26,563 nucleotides of DNA, from NCBI GenBank assembly GCA_937880125.1, contig CALFLU010000064.1, positions 1-26,563 of the forward strand, read 5' to 3'. Origin of the DNA: an uncultured Eubacteriaceae bacterium (GTDB taxonomy: Bacteria > Bacillota > Clostridia > Eubacteriales > UBA1433). The translations under genes and the position numbers were made by a program. The notes below the pieces were generated by a model, which ran no database searches, was not told the origin of the DNA, and worked only from the letters and a program-made list of their open reading frames with translations. Position 1 is the stretch's first letter, and the number at the start of each line of letters is the position of its first letter. This document shows, piece after piece, positions 14,730-21,251 of this stretch.

Positions 14730-16253
14730 ATGGACGACAACAAAGATTATAAAAAACTCACAAACGAAGTAGGCGCCCCGGTAGGCGACAATGAGAATTC
14801 AATTACCGCTGGACCGCGCGGCCCTGTTGTTATGCAGGACGTGTGGCTTATGGAAAAAATGGCGCACTTTAATCGCGAGGTTATACCCGAACGTCGTATG
14901 CACGCAAAAGGATGGGGCGCTTATGGAAAGCTGATGGTAACGCACGACATATCGAAATATACCAAGGCGAAAGCACTTCAGCTGGGCGCAGTAACCGAAC
15001 TTTTTGTAAGATTTTCAACCGTTGCAGGAGAGAGGGGCGCAGCCGACTGCGAACGCGACATACGAGGCGTGGCTGTGAAGTTCTACACAGAGGATGGCAA
15101 CTGGGATCTTGTCGGCAACAATACTCCTACATTTTTCATACGAGATGTGCACAACTTTTCAGACCTTAACCGCGCAGTAAAACGCGACCCGCGCACAGGT
15201 AGGCGTTCGGCGCAGAATAACTGGGATTACTGGACGCTGCTTCCCGAATGCTTCCATCAGATTACCGTTGTAATGAGCGACAGGGGCATACCCGCCTCGT
15301 TTAGAAACATGCACTTTTTCGGCGAGCATACATTTTCGTTCTACAATGCCAAAAACGAACGCGTATGGTGCAAATTCCATTTTAAAACATGTCAGGGCAT
15401 TAAAAACTTCACAAATCAGGAAGCTGCTAAAATCAACGGAATGGATCGCGAGTACCACGGAAAAGACCTATATGATGCCATAAAGCGCGGCGATTATCCG
15501 AAATGGACAATGTATGTGCAGATAATGACAGAACAGCAGGCTAGAAAGCATTACGAAAATCCATTTGACATAACCAAAGTATGGCGCCACGGCGAATATC
15601 CGCTTATCGAGGTTGGAACATTGGAGCTTAACCGAAACCCCGAGAACTTCTTTGCGGAAGTTGAACAGGCCGCCTTTACGCCCGCGCACGTTGTGCCCGG
15701 CATAGGCTTCAGCCCCGACCGTTTCCTGCAAGGCAGACTGTTTTCCTATGGGGACGCACAGCGTTACAGACTGGGTGTAAACCATAATCAAATACCAGTA
15801 AACCGCGCTAAAGTGCAGGTTAACGAATATCATCGCGACGGCGCTATGAGAGTGGATGGCAACTATGGTGGAGCTCCAGCATATACGCCAAACAGCTATG
15901 ACGTCTGGACTGCACAACCCGAAGTTATGGAGCCGCCGCTTGATTTGGAAGGCGCAATGTACCGCTACGACCCGAAAGATGACCCGACGGACAACTGCTT
16001 CCGCGCAGGCGGAAATTTGTGGCGAGTTCTGACAGAAGACAAAAAGCAACTATTGATAGAAAACACTGCAGCGGACATTGCTCCCGTTACCGAAAACATA
16101 AAGTACCGACATGCAGTACACTGCTATCTGGCAGACCCCGAATACGGCGAACGCTTCACCAAAGCTGCGGGTCTTGACTTTATAAAAGTAAAAGATCTTG
16201 CAAAGCTTGACAATAACGGACTAATAAAGGCCACTATTAGCAGCAAAATGTAG
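14730..16253 (+). CDS. katA: Monofunctional heme catalase
   Basis: 507 residues, small-subunit catalase size; converts hydrogen peroxide to water and oxygen in the cytoplasm. The distal histidine is H58 in PERRMHAKGWGAYG, the distal asparagine N131 in LVGNNTP, and the proximal heme-ligand tyrosine Y340 in RLFSYGDAQRYRLG. RFSTVAGERGAAD and FFIRD are also standard. No C-terminal flavodoxin-like extension is present. GAAAGGAGC lies 6-7 nt before ATG. Its GC content is visibly higher than the AT-rich segments on both sides, suggesting separate ancestry. It is the third gene of a Per-box operon and is followed by the PerR-like gene. Confidence 0.97.
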   Translation: MDDNKDYKKLTNEVGAPVGDNENSITAGPRGPVVMQDVWLMEKMAHFNREVIPERRMHAKGWGAYGKLMVTHDISKYTKAKALQLGAVTELFVRFSTVAGERGAADCERDIRGVAVKFYTEDGNWDLVGNNTPTFFIRDVHNFSDLNRAVKRDPRTGRRSAQNNWDYWTLLPECFHQITVVMSDRGIPASFRNMHFFGEHTFSFYNAKNERVWCKFHFKTCQGIKNFTNQEAAKINGMDREYHGKDLYDAIKRGDYPKWTMYVQIMTEQQARKHYENPFDITKVWRHGEYPLIEVGTLELNRNPENFFAEVEQAAFTPAHVVPGIGFSPDRFLQGRLFSYGDAQRYRLGVNHNQIPVNRAKVQVNEYHRDGAMRVDGNYGGAPAYTPNSYDVWTAQPEVMEPPLDLEGAMYRYDPKDDPTDNCFRAGGNLWRVLTEDKKQLLIENTAADIAPVTENIKYRHAVHCYLADPEYGERFTKAAGLDFIKVKDLAKLDNNGLIKATISSKM

Positions 16254-16283
16254 ACATAATATTAATTTGATCGGAGTGTTTTT

Positions 16284-16670
16284 ATGAAAGAGCAGCGAAA
16301 CACGAAACAGCGTCAGCTAGTTTTGGATGCGGTCCGGGCGCGCTGCGACCATCCTAGCGCGGACATGATATATCTTGATGTGCGGACGATAGACGACAGA
16401 ATAAGCCGAGGCACCGTGTACCGCAATCTAAACGTTTTAGTCAGTCAAGGAGAAGTGCTTCAGGTAAAGCTTCACCATCTGGACAGGTATGAAGGTCGTC
16501 TTGACAAGCACTATCACATTGTATGCACAAATTGCGGTGCCGTCTGCGACTTGCCTATTCCTTACAACGCGGCGCTTGATGAACAGGCGCAGATTAAAAC
16601 AGGATACGAGATAAAAAGACACCGTGCGATTTTTGAAGGATTATGCCCGGATTGTCAAAACAAAGGCTAA
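16284..16670 (+). CDS. perR: PerR-like Fur-family peroxide regulator
   Basis: 128 residues. The N-terminal winged helix has HPSAD and the recognition helix ISRGTVYRNLNVL. The structural zinc site is C81-x2-C84 with C121-x2-C124. Aligned to B. subtilis PerR, the regulatory metal ligands would be H23, H76, H78 and D89, with E70 at the D85 position. D89 in place of the glutamate common in Fur supports PerR. It is shorter at the N-terminus than B. subtilis PerR. CGGAG is 9 nt before ATG. It is last in the catalase operon, so it probably represses its own synthesis through the Per box at 13592. Confidence 0.87.
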   Translation: MKEQRNTKQRQLVLDAVRARCDHPSADMIYLDVRTIDDRISRGTVYRNLNVLVSQGEVLQVKLHHLDRYEGRLDKHYHIVCTNCGAVCDLPIPYNAALDEQAQIKTGYEIKRHRAIFEGLCPDCQNKG

Positions 16671-16690
16671 ATATATTAAAAAAATCAAAA

Positions 16691-16735
16691 CAAGGCACTT
16701 TGCGACAAGTTTCATAAAGTGCCTTGTTCGTTTTT
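16691..16735 (+). terminator. Terminator of the catalase operon
   Basis: An 11-bp perfect stem CAAGGCACTTT / AAAGTGCCTTG with a 14-nt loop, followed by TTCGTTTTT. Confidence 0.9.
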
Positions 16736-16904
16736 GCACCTATTCATTCATGAGAGAATATATAATTAATTAAATGCATATCTTCCTAATCTAATTCTTA
16801 AGTAATTCCAAATCTCTGTGTATATATCGATTATCATATTTAACTAATTAAATCCATACAAATTTAAACAAAAGTAAGAAAAAAAGTAAGAAAACAGGAA
16901 TTAT

Positions 16905-17295
16905 TACCAATAAATATACAATAGTAGAATAAATGAACTCAGACACATATCTGCATCAAGCTTATATATTTTAGACATCATAATTGCCGTATTTGATCCT
17001 GAAGAAGCAGATATTATAAATATTGTTTTTAACATTATTTCGTCTTTTATAAACAAAAATGATAAGCCGGTGACTACAATAGGTACAACTAAAATTTAAC
17101 AATGGATGCATCACGCGCTACAAACATATATTGCTTGATTTTTTAAAAATCAAACATCGATCCTATCGGAACCGTTCCGGTACAAGCTACTAAATGGACT
17201 ATAGTTTTATAAAATAGTCTATAACCATAAGATGAGGAATTTTAAAGGCTGCGAGTATCATTCCAAAAATAGTAAAATACAAAGATAATTGAATT
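16905..17295 (-). pseudogene. Auxin efflux carrier (AEC) family permease relic
   Basis: No intact frame, but successive minus-strand frames give AEC-like pieces in the right order: YFTIFGMILAAFKIP, then VACTGTVPIGSMF after a frame change, then FIKDEIML and SASSGSNTAIMMSKIY with its following helix. At least one frameshift and several stops separate them. Nothing else is seen in 16736-17461 apart from AT-rich sequence and the leader of the next gene. Confidence 0.55.
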
Positions 17296-17461
17296 TAATA
17301 TACTAATTTTTTAATATAGATTCTCTTTAAGCTTTACATTCGTTTAATCTCTGAAATAAAGAATCTTAATAATATAATTTAATACAAATAAGAAAAAATA
17401 ATTATTTGTATTAAATATTTTTATGATATAATTTTTATATATATAAAAAGGAGAGATTATC

Positions 17462-17863
17462 ATGGTAAAATTATTTAAAAATGTTGCGTTTATATGTCTA
17501 TTATTTTTAATTTTTTCGGGATGCGAATCAACGAAAGATGATTCCCATTATAAACCATCTGAGTTTAAGCACAATGTTGCAATCAATAATACTTATGCAG
17601 CGATTGAAGCGGTGGAGCTTGATTTAATGAGATTAACAGGCAATACTCCTATAGATGTAGTAGTCAATACTTATAAAGATGGGATTACGAAAATGAATGA
17701 GCATTTAAAAAATCTTGAAGACAAAAGAAAGTTATTAACCGAGGATAAAGATTTAACAAGAAGCGAAATAAAAAATTGGAATGATGAATATGAGTCTAGT
17801 ATAAAATCAGTTAAAAACATGATCAAAAAGATTGAACAAAAACAAGAAGAATTAATGAAGTAG
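17462..17863 (+). CDS. Small putative lipoprotein, helical
   Basis: 133 residues. The signal peptide has the lipobox IFSGC with C21 as the lipidation site, a good match. The mature protein from about residue 60 is highly charged and helical, with Lys/Glu heptad-like spacing (EHLKNLEDKRKLLTEDKDL, KNMIKKIEQKQEELMK), probably a short coiled coil. No family is recognised. AAAGGAGAG lies 8 nt before ATG and a strong terminator follows, so it is a monocistronic gene. Very AT-rich, unlike the catalase operon in the same segment. Confidence 0.8.
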   Translation: MVKLFKNVAFICLLFLIFSGCESTKDDSHYKPSEFKHNVAINNTYAAIEAVELDLMRLTGNTPIDVVVNTYKDGITKMNEHLKNLEDKRKLLTEDKDLTRSEIKNWNDEYESSIKSVKNMIKKIEQKQEELMK

Positions 17864-17875
17864 TTTAAAAAATAA

Positions 17876-17910
17876 AAACAGAATAACCTGTAATTGGTTA
17901 TTCTGTTTTT
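17876..17910. terminator. Bidirectional-type terminator after the small lipoprotein
   Basis: AAACAGAATAACC and GGTTATTCTGTTT form a perfect 13-bp stem with a 7-nt loop, followed by T residues. The A-rich left flank would also serve the opposite strand. The stretch 17911-18060 is AT-rich with nothing recognisable. Confidence 0.88.
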
Positions 17911-18060
17911 ATTTCTATTTAATAAAAAAATACTAATTTTTCTGTTTATTATAATATACAAATATTACTAAAATATTGAAAAATATATTTATTAGTTTTA
18001 TAATATATTCATTATTAGCTGTCAAATAATTAATATAAAGGCAATCGATATATATAAAAA

Positions 18061-18165
18061 AGTGTTAGACATTTGTTAGACAATGGAAAAAAATAGGGGA
18101 TAATCAACTATAATAAAACTACGCATTACCGCGATTTTATGAGGTTTTACGTACCCAAGTCTAGA
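18061..18165 (+). repeat. Conserved right-end sequence of the catalase segment
   Basis: Same length as and about 91 percent identical to 13191-13295. It begins with the phased TGTTAGAC pair (18063-18084) and ends GTCTAGA at the core. Confidence 0.8.
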
Positions 18166-18211
18166 ATTCGTAATCAGCAGGTCGGCGGTTCGAGTCCGCC
18201 CAGTAGCTCCA
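18166..18211 (+). repeat. Attachment-site copy 3
   Basis: 46-bp copy of the tRNA-Thr 3' end with three changes. Two are compensatory in the T stem (the A-T closing pair becomes G-C: GGCGG/CCGCC) and one is in the T loop (TTCGAGT). It therefore still encodes a foldable tRNA 3' half, from a slightly different tRNA lineage. Confidence 0.85.
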
Positions 18212-18224
18212 TAATAATAATGAG

Positions 18225-18250
18225 AAAACCACGTAAATGCGTGGTTTTTT
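18225..18250 (+). terminator. Terminator hairpin carried with attachment copy 3
   Basis: AAAACCACG, the loop TAAATG and CGTGGTTTTTT, as after the other attachment copies. Confidence 0.75.
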
Positions 18251-18288
18251 GTTTTGCATTGAATTTTTTTATGAATCATTTGCTCAGG

Positions 18289-18310
18289 TGTGTCACATTT
18301 GTGTCACTTG
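18289..18310 (+). repeat. Phased 11-bp direct repeat pair, TGTGTCAC class
   Basis: TGTGTCACATT and TGTGTCACTTG with an exact 11-bp period, 78 bp to the right of attachment copy 3. A third sequence class in the same relative place. It is directly followed by the first module motif at 18313. Confidence 0.5.
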
Positions 18311-18312
18311 TC

Positions 18313-18344
18313 TGAGAGAGATGTAATTTCATATGGGCAGGAAA
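18313..18344 (+). repeat. Module-boundary motif copy R1
   Basis: TGAGAG-AGATGTAATTTCATATGGGCAGGAAA. Degenerate family with consensus TGAGAGCRRTGT-ATTTCATATGGGCAG. The copies are R1 18313, R2 18927, R3 19486, R4 20518 and R5 21188, always just after the previous module ends. Confidence 0.6.
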
Positions 18345-18688
18345 CTAAAAGGTATGCTGGCTTCATACGCCCGTATGATACAGTAGGAAGAGATAAAATA
18401 ATATTTTACCAGTTTAAAGATCAGCATAACAGTGCGCAAGTAGTCATAGTCTATTGTCATGAGACAGCGCATAATAACGATATCGTAAAAGCAACTACGA
18501 GAAAATATTTTTCGTCCGAAAAAAATTGGACAGAAGCCATAGATAGTGATATATTAGTGCCAGAAGTATTATCTCCGACAACGTACAATGAAAACTCAAA
18601 ACGGGAAGATTTTGCTGACAGTGTAGTAAGATATGCGTTTAACAATGAAACGTTTAAGAAAAATTTTCCGAATCGGCATAAAGTCTAA
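18313..18688 (+). pseudogene. Orphan toxin tip: HExxH metallopeptidase-like domain
   Basis: An open frame of about 125 codons without a convincing start; a GTG at 18290 lies in the arm repeat. It carries HETAH (codons 18458-18472), a zinc-peptidase HExxH motif, and downstream REDFADSVVRYAFNN with FKKNFPNRHK. This resembles the E-x-FA...Y and FPN ends of anthrax-lethal-factor-like peptidase domains found at the C-terminus of polymorphic and phage-borne toxins. The N-terminal carrier is missing, so it is a displaced C-terminal tip starting with motif R1, probably not expressed as such. A small gene follows 35 bp later. Confidence 0.5.
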
Positions 18689-18723
18689 GAGACTACTTTG
18701 GAAAAATGATAAAAGGAGCTGCG

Positions 18724-18906
18724 ATGAGACATTACGAAAAAGATGGCAGTTATACTGAAATCACTTATTACGATGCCAACCACAATTATACGGATAGCAA
18801 GAACGCTACACATTGCATTATAAGAGAGTACTCAAGCACTGGGGAACCTTTGATGGAGACCTACGGGATTTGCAATGCTCAGAAGGTAATAGAAGATAAA
18901 TCTTAA
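18724..18906 (+). CDS. Small hypothetical protein, possible immunity partner of the peptidase tip
   Basis: 60 residues from ATG at 18724, which has AAAGGAG 6 nt upstream; an in-frame ATG at 18706 is less well placed. Acidic and aromatic (RHYEKDGSYTEITYYDANHNY), soluble, no signal. No family recognised. The position right after an orphan toxin tip and before the next module motif is that of an immunity gene, which is inference only. Confidence 0.5.
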   Translation: MRHYEKDGSYTEITYYDANHNYTDSKNATHCIIREYSSTGEPLMETYGICNAQKVIEDKS

Positions 18907-18926
18907 TGACTGTTTAACAATCAGCT

Positions 18927-18956
18927 TGAGAGGTGTGATTCCATATAGTTAGGAGA
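18927..18956 (+). repeat. Module-boundary motif copy R2
   Basis: TGAGAG-GTGTGATTCCATATAGTTAGGAGA, two bases shorter than the consensus near position 7. It is followed by about 195 bp (18957-19151) without an intact frame, likely a decayed toxin tip. Confidence 0.5.
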
Positions 18957-19151
18957 CATGCGTAGTGCATGTAAACGGAAAGTGGAACAAAAGGATTTAT
19001 CCGCAACAATGAGATGGAAAGTGAATGGATTGCAACAACCAGGTTTCTACTTTAAAAAATGGGATGTGTAGGTGTATAATACAGCAAATAAGGAAGAAAA
19101 AGCCGTATACCATATTTACGTTTTATGGCAAAGAGACAGTAGGCAGATTCT

Positions 19152-19433
19152 ATGAAGCAACGCGATCCGGATCAACTTAAGAAAATACTGAATAGCTTTT
19201 CGGATGATGTAGCACATCAAGCGATGATTAATTATGGGATTATTCATGGCGAATACGATACAGTAGACAGTGTATATGAACCTGAAAATTTTGCGAAACG
19301 AGGGAATGAAGATTATTATAAGGCAAAAAAAGCAGTGGAAATTATTCATAGAGCCAAATGTTATCCGGAAGATAATCAGCTTACACAAAGGGAATGGGCA
19401 ATCTTAATTGAAGTAACTTTGCCATCTTGGTAA
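19152..19433 (+). CDS. Hypothetical protein in module 2, possible immunity gene
   Basis: 93 residues, soluble, acidic: MKQRDPDQLKKILNSFSDD, a YDTVDSVYEPENFAKRG segment and a helical C-terminus ending LIEVTLPSW. No family recognised. No strong ribosome site is visible before ATG. It closes module 2 and is followed by a terminator hairpin; the sequence before it back to motif R2 looks like degraded coding DNA. Confidence 0.5.
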   Translation: MKQRDPDQLKKILNSFSDDVAHQAMINYGIIHGEYDTVDSVYEPENFAKRGNEDYYKAKKAVEIIHRAKCYPEDNQLTQREWAILIEVTLPSW

Positions 19434-19454
19434 TACAAAATAAGCAATCATTAG

Positions 19455-19477
19455 GAGCGCCCTTGAGAGTGCTTTTT
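19455..19477 (+). terminator. Terminator closing module 2
   Basis: AGCGC pairs with GTGCT (one G-T) with a mismatch and an extra C-G pair below the loop TTGA, followed by seven T residues. Confidence 0.6.
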
Positions 19478-19485
19478 TTACAAAT

Positions 19486-19517
19486 TGAAAGCAGTGTGCT
19501 TTCATATAGGCAGAAAA
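19486..19517 (+). repeat. Module-boundary motif copy R3
   Basis: TGAAAGCAGTGTGCTTTCATATAGGCAGAAAA, starting 9 bp after the module 2 terminator. The next 190 bp (19518-19710) contain no intact gene. Confidence 0.55.
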
Positions 19518-19710
19518 AAGAAGTGGATTGACATCGATATCGGAGGGTTGGTAAAATCAAATTTAGACAGGATAACGGTAGGCAGAGTGTGGAATTGGGA
19601 ACTATGAAGACAAGACAGATGTCTTTTGAGTCGGAGGCGGTATGAGAAATGGTTGCTGCGATTTTTAACGTTTTATAAGTTGGCGCATAGGTTCGGGATT
19701 GGAGGAACCC

Positions 19711-20031
19711 ATGATGCGGTATATCCCTGCCATATTATTTGCAGTGCTGCTGATGGTTATCGCTTTGTTTTTGAATAGGGGCAAGGGGCAATGGCTCATT
19801 GCCGGATTCAACACCATGTCGGCGGAGAATAGAAAAGAATATGATATGATGGCAGTAAGCAAGTTTGTAAGCAAGATCCTCATTGGAATGGCATTGTGTC
19901 TTCTTGCGTTTGATTTTGGTTGGTATAAAGGCAGCGTTACGGCCATGGTTCTCTCGTGGGTTGTTTTTGGTGTTATTGCGGTATTTGCGCTGCTATATGC
20001 TCGCGGTGATAGGTTCAAAAAGAAAAGTTAA
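19711..20031 (+). CDS. DUF3784-like small membrane protein (copy 1)
   Basis: 106 residues from ATG at 19711 with GGAGG 5 nt upstream; a TTG at 19699 would overlap the ribosome site. Three transmembrane helices (about 3-20, 50-68 and 75-97). The soluble link LIAGFNTMSAENRKEYD is characteristic of DUF3784-type proteins (LIxGYNTMxxxxKxxYD). Paralogues are at 23998 and, on the other strand, 25593. Function unknown. The open frame after it (20037-20192) and the 76-residue gene are in the same direction. Confidence 0.72.
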   Translation: MMRYIPAILFAVLLMVIALFLNRGKGQWLIAGFNTMSAENRKEYDMMAVSKFVSKILIGMALCLLAFDFGWYKGSVTAMVLSWVVFGVIAVFALLYARGDRFKKKS

Positions 20032-20036
20032 GCTAT

Positions 20037-20192
20037 TTGAGTAATAAACGGATATGTGGTAAATTCGAAGAATTTGGACGAAAGACTGTCATTAACCAAG
20101 AGTTTGTGGACAAAGTAAATATGCATAGATGGAATGATGCGGCTGTTTTGGAGCCGATGCAGAAAAAAATGGTAAAGGAGACATCAAAATGA
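20037..20192 (+). pseudogene. Toxin-tip-like C-terminal fragment, coupled to the next gene
   Basis: Frame of about 51 codons (possible TTG start) reading KRICGKFEEFGRKTVINQ and then RWNDAAVLEPMQKKMV before TGA, which overlaps the next ATG (20189-20192). The compact, protein-like composition and the ATGA coupling suggest the end of a once longer gene whose partner is the 76-residue protein. No family recognised. Confidence 0.4.
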
Positions 20193-20419
20193 GTACTCCC
20201 ATTACTCAAGACCAATTAAAGAAATTAGAAATATTTAAGTTACTGCCCCATGCACGCAATCTGTTAGTTTTGAAATTTTTTGACGTAGATAGCATGGAGC
20301 GACTTGATGAAAAGATTGAGATGCTAACTGCGCTCAAAGAGGGCAAGACAATCAGTGAGATTCCAAACTTTTGGGATTTGCTGGAACTGATACCAAGAGA
20401 CGGGCAAATGTGGGACTAA
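20189..20419 (+). CDS. 76-residue hypothetical protein, partly duplicated downstream
   Basis: GGAG lies 9 nt before ATG. Soluble, mixed helices: QDQLKKLEIFKLLPHARN and RLDEKIEMLTALKEGK, ending LELIPRDGQMWD. Its last 41 codons recur at 23788-23911 with about eight base changes. It is coupled by ATGA to the preceding fragment, the usual layout of an immunity gene following a toxin end. No family recognised. Confidence 0.6.
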   Translation: MSTPITQDQLKKLEIFKLLPHARNLLVLKFFDVDSMERLDEKIEMLTALKEGKTISEIPNFWDLLELIPRDGQMWD

Positions 20420-20517
20420 GAATCAATGACAGTGAAAATAAGCATTTACAGGTGCGTATGGATGCCTTATTTCAGAAATTACGGTATACATGCATAACGT
20501 ACTTTCAGCTGTTCGTT

Positions 20518-20548
20518 TGAGAGCGATGTAATTCATGTGGGTAGAAAA
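20518..20548 (+). repeat. Module-boundary motif copy R4
   Basis: TGAGAGCGATGTAATT-CATGTGGGTAGAAAA, 27 of 31 positions as in R1 with one base missing. The missing base changes the reading frame relative to the following toxin frame, so the motif is not kept in one coding phase. Confidence 0.6.
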
Positions 20549-20861
20549 CAAAGAAGATTTAGTGCGAAATTTGCAATTCTTGAACAAAGCAGCACTGGAA
20601 GAGTTTGTTGCCGCGCACGTGTTGGGCGAAACCTTACGATACAATCAATACATTTCTGCCACGAAAGCCACTGAGCATAACGAAAAAGCAGATGTACGGC
20701 TGCATATATTGTCCTCTACATCGGGCAAAGATATAAGCAGATTTAACCAAGCTGAAGAAGAAGTCATATACAAAACAGAAGTTGCGCATTTTGAAGTTAG
20801 GCGAATAGAGCGGAGCGAAGATCGAATTGACATCCTTTTGAGGGAGGTAGAAAGAAAATGA
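20535..20861 (+). CDS. Orphan ADP-ribosyltransferase toxin tip
   Basis: 108 residues from ATG at 20535, no good ribosome site. The order ...YISATK (39-44), DVRLHI (53-58), GKDISRF (64-70), then AEEEVIYK with E74-x-E76 and AHFEVRRIE matches the C-terminal half of VIP2/ExoS-like mono-ADP-ribosyltransferases: the S-T/A-S strand, the K-x-I turn and the catalytic ExE motif. The N-terminal half with the NAD-binding arginine is absent. It is therefore a displaced toxin end, typical of polymorphic or phage-carried toxins. Its stop overlaps the start of a 57-residue gene. Confidence 0.55.
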   Translation: MWVENKEDLVRNLQFLNKAALEEFVAAHVLGETLRYNQYISATKATEHNEKADVRLHILSSTSGKDISRFNQAEEEVIYKTEVAHFEVRRIERSEDRIDILLREVERK

Positions 20862-21031
20862 GCAAAAAAGAATTATTCACCCACCCACGCTGGAAAACAT
20901 TGCTTCCGCCGGAAGTAATAAGCCGAAGGGAATTGATGCCTGAAGAAATACAAAAAGATAAGGAGGAGTTTGAAGCGTATTTAAAAAGAACCGGGCAATA
21001 TCGCAAGAATGTTAAAAATACGGAACCTTGA
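20858..21031 (+). CDS. Small protein coupled to the ART tip, possible immunity factor
   Basis: 57 residues: MSKKELFTHPRWKTLLPP, then REL-MPEEIQKDKEEFEAY and a basic end. GGGAGG is about 10 nt before ATG, which overlaps the ART stop by ATGA (20858-20861). Charged, soluble. No family recognised. A terminator follows at 21054. Its position suggests immunity or an accessory role for the ART domain. Confidence 0.55.
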   Translation: MSKKELFTHPRWKTLLPPEVISRRELMPEEIQKDKEEFEAYLKRTGQYRKNVKNTEP

Positions 21032-21053
21032 AACTAAATAACATCTAAAACTA

Positions 21054-21073
21054 AGCACCTACGGGTGCTTTTT
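21054..21073 (+). terminator. Terminator closing the ART module
   Basis: AGCACC-TACG-GGTGCT with a UNCG-type tetraloop, followed by TTTTT. Confidence 0.85.
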
Positions 21074-21187
21074 ATGCTCTTTTTTAGAGGTTGCAGGGTA
21101 TAAAGAACAACGGACTCCCAACTGCGAGAGGCAGTATAAAAATCTATGGTGGAAAGAACAAATGGCTGGTTAAAAAACTACTCGATT

Positions 21188-21219
21188 TGAGAGCAGTGTC
21201 ATTTTATATCTGTAAAAAA
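21188..21219 (+). repeat. Module-boundary motif copy R5
   Basis: TGAGAGCAGTGTCATTTTATATCTGTAAAAAA, 24 of 32 positions as in R3. It lies about 60 bp before the phage head protein frame. Confidence 0.5.
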
Positions 21220-21251
21220 CTGCATATCAAAAGAATATTGTCCTAGAAGTT

